A stretch of 11,514 nt of DNA from Cytophagales bacterium (GTDB lineage: Bacteria > Bacteroidota > Bacteroidia > Cytophagales > 172606-1). The notes below the pieces were generated by a model, which was not told where the DNA came from, searched no databases, and saw only the letters and a list, made by a program, of their open reading frames with translations. Below, piece after piece: positions 6,278-11,514 of the stretch. The stretch spans positions 1 to 11,514 of the forward strand of contig JALOMD010000101.1 of the NCBI GenBank assembly GCA_025455595.1, in the 5' to 3' direction. A program made the position numbers and the translations under genes. Every line of letters begins with the position of its first letter. The stretch's first letter is position 1.

Positions 6278-7011
6278 TCAATGATTACTTTTGTCAACAA
6301 TGTAGCGCAAGAACCAAAGCGGCGGTTCATCCATAAGCACTTTTACATCCGTACCGTTGGTTACTTCGGCGACCAAGCGGTGTTCCTGCCCCGAATTATC
6401 AAACAAAAAAGCTCGGTCAACTACTTTTACTGCGTTTAACAATAGGCCAAGGGAACGTGCATACCGTTCTTGCAATTTGCTGTCGGGCACATTGTGTCCG
6501 CCTTTTTGCACCCGTGTTGCCACTCTTCCGCTGTTGATGAAAGGCGATTCGGTTGCTATGTAATACAAGTAAGTGCGATACCCCAAATCACTTGCACGCA
6601 ACAGTGTTTCTATTTTGCTCGGATGTGACATCACTGTTTCAAAGGAAAAAGAAACGCCAGCCGCAAGCAGTTTTTCCCTCACAAAGTCAGCTAAAACCGC
6701 CGCCACGTATGAGTTGACATCTTTTGCATTCAAAAACAATTTGTTGTCACCTATTTTGAAGTTGTTTGTCAATGATTTCACATCTTTTGCACGACTTGAA
6801 CTGACTAAGAACACCCTCCAGTTCTTGGAATTCGGTTTGTACAGAAAAGGCCGCAAAATCCAAATGTCCTGCCGTTTATAAGATTTGCTTCAATTTCGTC
6901 AGCGTTGATGAACAACCCTAAACGAAAAAGCCTCTGTGCCGAAAGATTGGATGCCAACGTGGTTTTCCCTGAGCCGTTCGGCCCCGCGAACATTCGTAAC
7001 CGCTTGGTCAT
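6278..7011 (-). pseudogene. Zeta-toxin-like P-loop ATPase/kinase, broken by two +1 frameshifts
   Basis: Three frames together encode one zeta-toxin/AAA-like protein. Frame A, from the ATG at 7011, reads MTKRLRMFAGPNGSGKTTL, with a Walker A motif at ~10-17, then INADEIEANL. The next stretch, HLDFAAFSVQTEFQELEGVL, continues the family pattern only in a second frame. The rest (SSRAKDVKSL ... SFSFETVMSHPSK ... YRTYLYYIATESP ... RVQKGGHNVP ... RAFLFDNSGQE) is in a third frame ending at the TGA 6278-6280. One extra base near 6874-6880 and one in the TT at 6799-6800 explain both shifts; removing them restores about 240 residues. It overlaps the antitoxin stop by 4 bases (ATGA). Zeta-type toxins phosphorylate UDP-GlcNAc in known cases; the target of this family branch is unknown. 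It may be inactive, or the indels may be sequencing errors. Confidence 0.85.
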
Positions 7012-7241
7012 TTCAATGAAAAACGCTTTTTGGCCAGTTTTTTACCGTGTTGTTCCAAGGCCCCGACAAATTCTTTTCGTCCATCCTTGTACACACGGTA
7101 GATGATCCCTTTTTCCGCGACGACAATCGGCAAATCCAAGGCAAAAGTCTCGGTAACCGTGGCTACCGAGGAAGCTTTCAGTGCGTTTTCTAATGCCTTT
7201 AGTGTAAACTCCCGTTTGACTAATTCTTTTTTTGCTTTCAT
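7008..7241 (-). CDS. Probable antitoxin partner of the zeta-like toxin, 77 aa
   Basis: The ATG at 7241 (MKAKKELVKREFTLKALENA) leads to a TGA at 7008-7010 that overlaps the toxin start codon as ATGA, a typical sign of translational coupling. The protein is small and lysine-rich, with an N-terminal helix (~1-30) and a C-terminal beta-like part (DLPIVVAEKGIIYRVYKDGR at ~36-55, then KEFVGALEQHGKKLAKKR). That LPIVVAEKG...YKDGRK pattern resembles small proteins encoded just ahead of AAA/zeta-like toxin genes in Bacteroidota. It is not the epsilon antitoxin of Gram-positive plasmids. It should bind and restrain the toxin. The gene appears intact while the toxin is broken. A short stem tgagc/gctca at 7288-7301, upstream of its start, might be an operator. 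Confidence 0.7.
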   Translation of the reverse strand: MKAKKELVKREFTLKALENALKASSVATVTETFALDLPIVVAEKGIIYRVYKDGRKEFVGALEQHGKKLAKKRFSLK

Positions 7242-7483
7242 AGCATAATTAGTTGAGTTAGGTGCCTGTTGATGAGTCGTTAAGTCTTGAGCAAAAGCTC
7301 ACGTACTGATGTTATGCAGCGTTTTAGGCAAATTTTGCTCAAATTGGAAATCCCGCAACTGACGGCAACGGTTTTTCAGGTTTTGAAAAGTGCTTTTTTA
7401 CAAACAAGCAAAAGTTCTGGTTTATGCGTGGTCTTCTGTTGTTGGTAAAAACACGAACCGCCGAAGCAGAAGTTGCTTTTCAC
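7242..7483. promoter_or_regulatory. 242-bp spacer between sigma gene and antitoxin; probable antitoxin promoter region
   Basis: The region holds a tract gatgagtcgttaagtcttga at 7271-7290, a small stem at 7288-7301, and a degenerate family palindrome at 7319-7345 (gcgttttaggcaaa...tttgctcaaa). No proper promoter consensus was found. Together with the decayed palindrome at 6248-6275, repeats flank the toxin-antitoxin module on both sides. Confidence 0.4.
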
Positions 7484-8044
7484 CTACTGTTTCACCGTCA
7501 CACCCATCAGTTCCCGCAAATGGTTGATGGCCGCTTTGATGCGCGTTTTCACTGTGCCGAGCGGAATGTCCAGTTCCTCGGCCAGTTCGGTTTGGGTGTA
7601 GCCCTTGAAATACAGGTAGTCAACCACCAGTCGGTGTTCGGGGCGAAGCTGCGCCACGTGCTTTTCCATACCGATGAAATCAACCTGCGGCAGCTCGTTG
7701 GCTTGCCGATCCAGCATACTTACGTTTTGTTCCAAATCTTGGATGCTGGCCTGTTGCTTGAAATCCTGCGTCCGCACTTTGTCAATGGCCGTGTTACGGG
7801 CAATGTTCAGTACCCAAGTAAACAGCGTGCCCTTGCTTTTGTCGTAAGCGGCAACATTTTTCCAAATCTTCACGAAAGCCTCCTGCACCACATCCTCGGC
7901 CACCTCTTCCGTCCGTACAATGCGCAATACCACGCCATACAACGCCGCCGAGTACCGGTCGTAGAGGTACTCGAATCCCTTGCGGTCATGCTGCTTGAGC
8001 AAGGCCACCAACTGGTCTTCGGCGAGTGTGATTTGTCGGGCCAA
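7484..8044 (-). CDS. ECF-type RNA polymerase sigma factor, 186 aa
   Basis: This is a two-domain extracytoplasmic-function sigma-70 factor. Region 2 (~24-90) shows GFEYLYDRYSAALYGVVLRI, VAEDVVQEAFVKIWKN and the region 2.3/2.4 segment GTLFTWVLNIARNTAIDKVR. A linker follows, then region 4 (~127-179) with the helix-turn-helix YTQTELAEELDIPLGTVKTR and AAINHLRELM. It directs RNA polymerase to a regulon that cannot be deduced here. No in-frame ATG precedes region 2. Starts are TTG at 8044 (MARQITLAEDQLVALL, chosen because the length and N-terminus fit the family) or TTG at 8098, which adds 18 residues. Its expected partner is the RskA-like anti-sigma factor at 5218-6168, displaced by the toxin-antitoxin module. 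Such pairs resemble SigK/RskA. Confidence 0.92.
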   Translation of the reverse strand: MARQITLAEDQLVALLKQHDRKGFEYLYDRYSAALYGVVLRIVRTEEVAEDVVQEAFVKIWKNVAAYDKSKGTLFTWVLNIARNTAIDKVRTQDFKQQASIQDLEQNVSMLDRQANELPQVDFIGMEKHVAQLRPEHRLVVDYLYFKGYTQTELAEELDIPLGTVKTRIKAAINHLRELMGVTVKQ

Positions 8045-8271
8045 CGGGTTGCGGGTTTCGTTGCTGGTGAAAATAAAAGATGAAATGCCGAAAAACAAAA
8101 TCAGTCGTGAGTAATTAGTCTTGGGTCTTGAGTAAAAAAGTTTAACATCCTGAAAATCAATGTTTTGGAATATTTTTCTCTAAAACAGGCTGAACTAAAT
8201 ATGCGTAAGGACTTGTTGCGGTATTCGCGTTTTGGGTGAATTTCGGTCAAAACGTCTGTGTGCGTCAGTTC

Positions 8272-8315
8272 CACCGGGCAATGCCCAGTGCTGGTGTATC
8301 ACGCCCTTTCAGGGC
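8272..8315. repeat. Double-hairpin REP-like repeat (cacc-gggcaatgccc-agtgctggtg / gccctttcagggc)
   Basis: The first hairpin has gggc (8276-8279) pairing with gccc (8283-8286), with cacc/ggtg further out. The second has gccct (8303-8307) pairing with agggc (8311-8315) over a ttc loop. The combination recalls a dispersed repeat I have seen in other Bacteroidota genomes, but this is memory only. Confidence 0.55.
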
Positions 8316-8320
8316 TAAAT

Positions 8321-8351
8321 GGCGTTTTGGGCAAAAAACGCCTAAAACGCC
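8321..8351. repeat. Family palindrome, likely 3' end signal for recQ
   Basis: The arms ggcgttttgggc and gcctaaaacgcc pair with one mismatch around aaaaaac. It sits 14 bases past the recQ stop codon on the minus strand. Confidence 0.65.
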
Positions 8352-8365
8352 CCATGCTCCCTGCC

Positions 8366-10273
8366 CTATGCCTTCCCCACCCGCCCGTCGGCGAGGAGGC
8401 GGAGTTGGTTTTGGTCGGCCATTTCGCGGATGATTTCCACCACCGTGTCCGGGTCGTTGGCGGTGAGGTGGCGCACCAATTCGGGCACCGTCGGCGTGGC
8501 GATTTCCAACGCCGCCAAAATCTTGCGTCGATACGCCTCGTAATCAGGGGTTTTGCGTTGCCGTTTTTTCTGTACGCACACATCGCAAATGCCGCAGTCG
8601 GGTGTGTCGGTTTCGCCGAAATACTCGGTCAATTGGCGGGTGCGGCAGCGGCGGCAGTCAGTGGCGTACCGTACCAAGGCTTCCAGCTTTTCGGTATCGC
8701 GGTTTTTGCGCCAGTTCAGTTGCGGCACGTCGAGCGGCAGCCGGGCCGCATCGTGGCGGATGGTGGTGAACACCAACTGCGGCTTGTCTTTCTGTTTCTC
8801 GTACAGCAGCAGGTTCGTTTGGTGCAGGTGGGTCAGCAGCCGTTCCACGGTCAGGGCATCGGTTTGCAGGTACGGAGCCAGCTTTTGTTCCGAAATCGCC
8901 ACGAAATCGTTGAAAACGTCGCCGCCGTACATGCGCAGCACCGTTTTGACGAGCGGATCGTAGGCGGCATTGGCGACTTGGAACGCGTACAGGGCCTGCT
9001 TGTCAACCAAGAACCGAATGCGCGACGGATTGTGAAACGCCTCGGTGAGTTGGACAAATCCTTCTTCTTCCAGCCGCCGGATGGCATGGAACGTCTCTTG
9101 GGCGGGCAGCTTGTAGGTTTGGCAAAACGCCTCAAAATCAAAGTCGTGGCCCGCCAGCAGGCCGCTGCCCACCGCCACTTGGAAGTAGTTTGCCAACGCT
9201 TGGTAAACCTGCCGCAGCATCTCCACCGACGGGTAGGACTGTGCCAATGCCGCCTGCATGTTCTCAAGGTCGGTGGTGTGGTACAAAGCCACCGCGTATG
9301 CCTTGGCCCCGTCGCGGCCCGCCCGCCCCGCCTCTTGGTAGTAGTTTTCGAGGTTGGCGGGCATGTCCATGTGAATCACCGTGCGCACGTCGGGCTTGTC
9401 AATGCCCATGCCGAAAGCGTTGGTCGCCACCACCACCCGCGTGCGGCCGCGCAGCCAGTCGTCTTGGCGGGCGGCGCGTTCCTCGGTGGTCAGCCCGGCG
9501 TGGTAATGACCCGCCCGGATGCCTTGGCGGTTCAGCCATTCGGCGATTTCCTGGGTGCGTTTGCGGCTGCGCACATACACCACCGACGAACCCGGCACAT
9601 TTTGCAGGATTTCGAGCATTTTCCGCTCTTTGTCTTCCCGCTCAAACACCGAGTACGACAGGTTGGCTCGTGCAAAACTGCCAGCGAACACGTTCGGTTG
9701 GCGCAGGGCCAGTTTGTCCACGATGTCGTTGCGCACGGCTGGCGTGGCGGTGGCCGTGAGGGCAATGATGGGTATCTGCGGCACCCACTCGCGCAGCTTG
9801 GCGATTTCCAGATACGGCGGGCGGAAGTCGTAGCCCCATTGCGAGATACAGTGCGCCTCGTCAACGGCCAGCAGGTTCACGTTCATGCCCCGGAACCGCT
9901 CGATGAAAATGTCGGTGCGGAGGCGTTCGGGCGACACGTAGAGGAACTTGACACCGCCAAACCGGCAGTTGTCCAGCGTAATGTCAATGGCCCGGCGCGT
10001 CATGCCCGAATACAACGCCGCCGCCTCGATGCCGCGTTTTTTCAGGTTTTCCACCTGATCTTTCATCAAGGCAATCAGCGGCGACACCACCACACAAACG
10101 CCTTCGGTGGCAAGGGCGGGCACTTGGAAACACACCGATTTGCCGCCGCCCGTGGGCAACAGGGCCAGCGTGTCGCGGCCGTCCAGCACCGAGCGGATGA
10201 TGTCTTCCTGCAACGGACGGAACGAGTCGTGACCCCAGTGGTTTTTGAGAATGGCGTGGATGTCGGCGGGCAT
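8366..10273 (-). CDS. recQ: RecQ-family ATP-dependent DNA helicase, 635 aa
   Basis: RecQ helicases unwind DNA 3' to 5' in recombination and fork repair. Seen here: motif 0 (FRPLQEDII, ~18-26), Walker A (LLPTGGGKS, ~38-46), motif II DEAH (138-141) with the RecQ aromatic-rich loop HCISQWGYDFRPPY, motif III TATAT (~173-177), motif V (NAFGMGIDKPDVR, ~285-297) and motif VI (QEAGRAGRDG, ~313-322). Four cysteines C543, C560, C563 and C566 keep the C-x16-C-x2-C-x2-C spacing of the RecQ zinc site, but lie near the C-terminus, about 160 residues later than in E. coli RecQ, after a winged-helix-like region; no HRDC domain follows. This layout seems usual for one Bacteroidota RecQ group. The frame extends upstream to 10384, but that part reads through a family palindrome, so the ATG at 10273 (MPADIHAILKNHWG) is the start. 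Confidence 0.95.
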   Translation of the reverse strand: MPADIHAILKNHWGHDSFRPLQEDIIRSVLDGRDTLALLPTGGGKSVCFQVPALATEGVCVVVSPLIALMKDQVENLKKRGIEAAALYSGMTRRAIDITLDNCRFGGVKFLYVSPERLRTDIFIERFRGMNVNLLAVDEAHCISQWGYDFRPPYLEIAKLREWVPQIPIIALTATATPAVRNDIVDKLALRQPNVFAGSFARANLSYSVFEREDKERKMLEILQNVPGSSVVYVRSRKRTQEIAEWLNRQGIRAGHYHAGLTTEERAARQDDWLRGRTRVVVATNAFGMGIDKPDVRTVIHMDMPANLENYYQEAGRAGRDGAKAYAVALYHTTDLENMQAALAQSYPSVEMLRQVYQALANYFQVAVGSGLLAGHDFDFEAFCQTYKLPAQETFHAIRRLEEEGFVQLTEAFHNPSRIRFLVDKQALYAFQVANAAYDPLVKTVLRMYGGDVFNDFVAISEQKLAPYLQTDALTVERLLTHLHQTNLLLYEKQKDKPQLVFTTIRHDAARLPLDVPQLNWRKNRDTEKLEALVRYATDCRRCRTRQLTEYFGETDTPDCGICDVCVQKKRQRKTPDYEAYRRKILAALEIATPTVPELVRHLTANDPDTVVEIIREMADQNQLRLLADGRVGKA

Positions 10274-10294
10274 GAGAATGCAAAAATACGAAGT

Positions 10295-10388
10295 TCGTTT
10301 CAGCGTTTGACGTTTGGCGTTTACCGTTTTAGGCAAAAATTGGCTGAAACGGATTCGTTTGAATTGTGATGGCGTTTTGGGCAAAAAC
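10295..10388. repeat. recQ upstream region: cgttt-rich tract and two family palindrome copies
   Basis: A tract with gcgtttgacgtttggcgttt (10303-10322) is followed by a palindrome at 10324-10352 (ccgttttaggc...ggctgaaacgg, with G-T pairs and an A-T pair where other copies have G-C) and a half-copy at 10371-10386. It lies just upstream of the recQ ATG, so it would be in or near the promoter. Confidence 0.55.
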
Positions 10389-10672
10389 TAAGAAATCTTG
10401 CAACCGACGGGAACAGCCAAAACGCAGGTAACCGCCCGCGAACAGCGTTTGCCAAAGGCCACCAACGGAACGATTGGCTGGACAGAAGCCTTGGCCGAGT
10501 TTTGTCAAATGTCACTATTTTTCATTACATCGCTGTTATACAGGCTTTTGCGTGGAAATGTCAGAAAAAACCGTAAAAAAGGTGATTTAGGACGGTCACT
10601 TTTTTCCAAAACGGCGGATATAGGATAAAATCTTACATACGTATTACATCACACATATTATCCATAACCGCC
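10389..10672. promoter_or_regulatory. Divergent gap between recQ and the 101-aa gene
   Basis: About 284 bases without a convincing gene; the small open frame 10398-10628 on + lacks any recognisable feature. The right half is AT-rich. An imperfect stem, aaaaaaggtga with tcactttttt (10575-10601), might be a weak terminator or an RNA structure. Promoters for both flanking genes are expected but not identified. Confidence 0.35.
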
Positions 10673-10978
10673 ATGAAACGCGTCTCCACTTCCGAACTGT
10701 CTCTCGCCGTACTGCAAGAAGCCGAAATGCTGCAAAAAGTGCAGCAGCACGCCATTGCGTTCAGCCTTGATTTTCCGGTGAAAAGCAATACCATCAACCA
10801 CCTGATGGCTTTGAAAGCCGAGGGCGAGGAAAAATATCTCACCAGCCTGCAACGCCGTGAGATTTTCCAAAACCGAATCAAACAACAACAGCAAAACCTG
10901 AGCGGCCTGCACCAAGCCTACAACCGCTTCGAGGAGCTTTTCAAAAGCTACCAAGCACTGGTGCGCCGCAACAAATGA
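10673..10978 (+). CDS. Small uncharacterised coiled-coil protein, 101 aa
   Basis: The ATG at 10673 (MKRVSTSELSLAVLQEAEML) opens a frame to the TGA at 10976-10978. The protein is almost entirely helical in character. An N-terminal helix (~5-30) with AVLQEAEMLQKVQQHA is followed by the short break FSLDFPVKSNTINHL, then a long Gln/Lys/Glu-rich helix (~43-98, with RREIFQNRIKQQQQNL and RFEELFKSYQALVRR) likely to form a coiled coil. No signal peptide, membrane segment, cysteine or known motif is seen. I do not recognise the family. It is transcribed away from recQ and ends about 120 bases before tRNA-Pro. Codon use and composition match the neighbours, which supports a real gene. Confidence 0.75.
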   Translation: MKRVSTSELSLAVLQEAEMLQKVQQHAIAFSLDFPVKSNTINHLMALKAEGEEKYLTSLQRREIFQNRIKQQQQNLSGLHQAYNRFEELFKSYQALVRRNK

Positions 10979-11072
10979 GTGGTAAGCCGCAAGTGATCGG
11001 TGGTTTGACAGCAGGCGAATTATGGCTCGCAAAAAACTTGATGTGGAAATTATTTTTTCGCCAAAATCTTCG

Positions 11073-11080
11073 TAACATTG
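11073..11080 (+). promoter_or_regulatory. Possible -7 element for tRNA-Pro
   Basis: TAACATTG differs by one base from the Bacteroidota -7 consensus TAnnTTTG and ends 20 bases before the tRNA. No clear -33 TTTG was found at the usual distance, so this is tentative. Confidence 0.25.
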
Positions 11081-11100
11081 CACCCGCGTTTGGCAACAAT

Positions 11101-11174
11101 CGGGATGTAGCGCAGCCTGGTAGCGTACTTGCATGGGGTGCAAGGGGTCGCTGGTTCGAATCCAGTCATCCCGA
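11101..11174 (+). tRNA. tRNA-Pro (anticodon GGG)
   Basis: A full 74-nt cloverleaf can be drawn. The acceptor stem is CGGGATG/CATCCCG with discriminator A. The D arm is GCGC/GCGT. The anticodon stem CTTGC/GCAAG carries the loop ATGGGGT, placing GGG at 34-36. The variable loop is GGGTC and the T arm has TTCGAAT. The C1-G72 first pair and A73 are characteristic of bacterial proline tRNAs. It reads the CCC and CCU codons. The CCA end is not encoded, since ctg follows. Confidence 0.96.
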
Positions 11175-11180
11175 CTGAAC

Positions 11181-11209
11181 AAAAAGACGGCCTTTCGGGC
11201 CGTCTTTTT
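11181..11209 (+). terminator. Rho-independent terminator of tRNA-Pro
   Basis: The stem aaaaagacggcc / ggccgtcttttt encloses a tttcg loop and ends in a T-run, starting 7 bases after the tRNA. Confidence 0.9.
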
Positions 11210-11210
11210 G

Positions 11211-11237
11211 CGTTTTGGGCAATTTTTGCCCAAAACG
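11211..11237. repeat. Perfect family palindrome between two terminators
   Basis: The arms cgttttgggcaa and ttgcccaaaacg are exact complements with only a 3-base loop, the cleanest copy in the window. Confidence 0.75.
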
Positions 11238-11251
11238 TTAGATTGCTCTCG

Positions 11252-11290
11252 AAAAACACGAGACGGCCGCAAGCCGTCTCGTGTTTTTTT
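11252..11290 (+). terminator. Second terminator hairpin after tRNA-Pro
   Basis: The stem aaaaacacgagacggc / gccgtctcgtgttttt (11252-11267 with 11273-11288) encloses a cgcaa loop and is followed by further T residues. The A-run on the other side could let it act in both directions. Confidence 0.8.
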
Positions 11291-11315
11291 GCCATGCCTC
11301 CTTCGTTGGCATGGC
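11291..11315. repeat. Third hairpin, sharing the T-run of the second
   Basis: The arms gccatgcc and ggcatggc are perfect complements. They are flanked by the T-run 11284-11290 and the A-run 11316-11320, which extend the stem. The T-run could thus pair either with the upstream or the downstream hairpin, making the two mutually exclusive at full length. Confidence 0.55.
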
Positions 11316-11354
11316 AAAAACTCGTTTATCCATAATTCGCGTTTTTTATACTAA

Positions 11355-11514
11355 TGTTTGAAAAACATTGTTTTGTCGCATCAAAACCCAATCACCGAGG
11401 CCTGTGGCACACAGGCCGGTAGCGAGAGTCTGCAACGGCCTGTGTGCCACAGGCCTCGGTGAAAAACCGGACATCGCTCACAAAAGCATCCGTCAGAATA
11501 ATGTTTTTCGGCCA
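11355..11514 (+). mobile_element. MITE-like repeat element, copy 2 (160 bp, reaching the window edge)
   Basis: It begins TGTTTGAAAAACATTG and ends in ATGTTTTTCGGCCA, the same imperfect terminal inverted repeats as copy 1, and lies in the same orientation. The centre is a perfect 27-bp hairpin (11392-11418 with 11436-11462). Its 17-nt loop (11419-11435) matches, in reverse complement, 15 of 17 bases of the loop of copy 1. The right flank is outside the window, so a target duplication cannot be judged. No coding capacity. Confidence 0.7.

Larger units (their letters stand above)
8045..8365. other. 321-bp repeat-rich gap between sigma gene and recQ
   Basis: From left to right it holds: a tract agtcgtgagtaattagtc continuing as ttgggtcttgag at 8102-8134; a decayed family palindrome at 8161-8189; another at 8227-8255; a double-hairpin repeat at 8272-8315; and a good copy of the family palindrome at 8321-8351. 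The sigma promoter must lie here but no consensus could be placed. If the sigma start is 8098, the first 54 bases are coding. Confidence 0.6.

Noticed and set aside
6169..6330. N-terminal extension of the anti-sigma factor by 54 residues
   Set aside because: It would overlap the toxin gene end and encodes a repeated caacgac tract, unlike any anti-sigma N-terminus.
7424..8083. 219-aa plus-strand open frame opposite the sigma gene
   Set aside because: Shadow of the ECF sigma factor; no family resemblance on this strand.
8258..10369. 703-residue open frame on the plus strand opposite recQ
   Set aside because: It is antisense to a strongly supported RecQ and its protein is His/Arg/Val-rich with no domain. 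It begins in repeat DNA and arises from the GC-rich codon use of recQ.
10274..10384. N-terminal extension of RecQ by 37 residues
   Set aside because: The extension translates a family palindrome and a cgttt-rich tract; RecQ homology starts at the ATG at 10273.
10398..10628. 76-aa plus-strand open frame upstream of the 101-aa gene
   Set aside because: No recognisable domain, odd composition, and located in an expected promoter region; nothing supports translation.
11101..11174. tRNA-Pro as an integration site for a genomic island
   Set aside because: No integrase gene is nearby and no second copy of the tRNA 3' end was seen in the window.
564..11514. The two MITE-like elements as ends of one composite transposon
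   Set aside because: No transposase lies between them and the enclosed genes are mostly ordinary chromosomal ones (murQ, recQ, tRNA-Pro); dispersed copies of a small repeat explain this better.

Overview
The window looks like a chromosomal segment of a Bacteroidota bacterium (Cytophagia/Saprospiria-like, moderate GC). This is inferred from protein families: a Bacteroidetes-type sensor kinase C-terminus, MurQ, a SprT-like protein without a zinc ribbon, an ECF sigma factor with an RskA-type anti-sigma factor, and a RecQ with its zinc ligands displaced toward the C-terminus. Shine-Dalgarno sequences are absent, and the intergenic gaps are unusually rich in repeats. No species can be named from the sequence alone.

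Layout. 1-515 is the 3' end of a histidine kinase (+). 516-886 is repeat-rich: a family palindrome, a 148-bp MITE-like element (copy 1), and a strong terminator for the next gene. 887-1318 (-) is a STAS/SEC14-like protein. After a 550-bp gap without a gene come murQ (1869-2675, +) and a conserved-looking acidic aromatic protein (2974-3540, +); the gap between them holds a perfect 27-bp inverted repeat. 3605-3766 is a nested double palindrome. 3868-4431 (-) is a SprT-like metalloprotein and 4636-4866 (+) a small secreted or membrane polyproline protein. 5218-8044 (-) is an ECF sigma / anti-sigma pair split by a zeta-like toxin-antitoxin module, in which the antitoxin is intact and the toxin carries two frameshifts. 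8366-10273 (-) is recQ. 10673-10978 (+) is a small coiled-coil protein. 11101-11174 is tRNA-Pro(GGG), followed by stacked hairpins. 11355-11514 is copy 2 of the MITE-like element, in the same orientation as copy 1.

How the parts relate. The sigma and anti-sigma genes should form one regulatory unit: the membrane-anchored RskA-like protein would sequester the sigma factor. They are normally adjacent in this kind of pair, so the toxin-antitoxin module between them looks like an insertion. MurQ belongs to cell-wall sugar recycling and RecQ to DNA repair. The remaining genes are singletons, each framed by repeats.

The most distinctive content is non-coding. (i) A palindrome with the half-site CGTTTTGGGCAA occurs in about 14 intact, degenerate or half copies, in nearly every gap and never inside a confident gene. 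(ii) Degenerate 7-bp-like tracts such as agtcgtt/agtggtc abut the ends of most genes. (iii) Two copies of a TIR-bearing element carry the same hairpin loop in opposite orientations. (iv) Long perfect inverted repeats are present. No CRISPR array, complete insertion sequence, rRNA or replication origin is seen.
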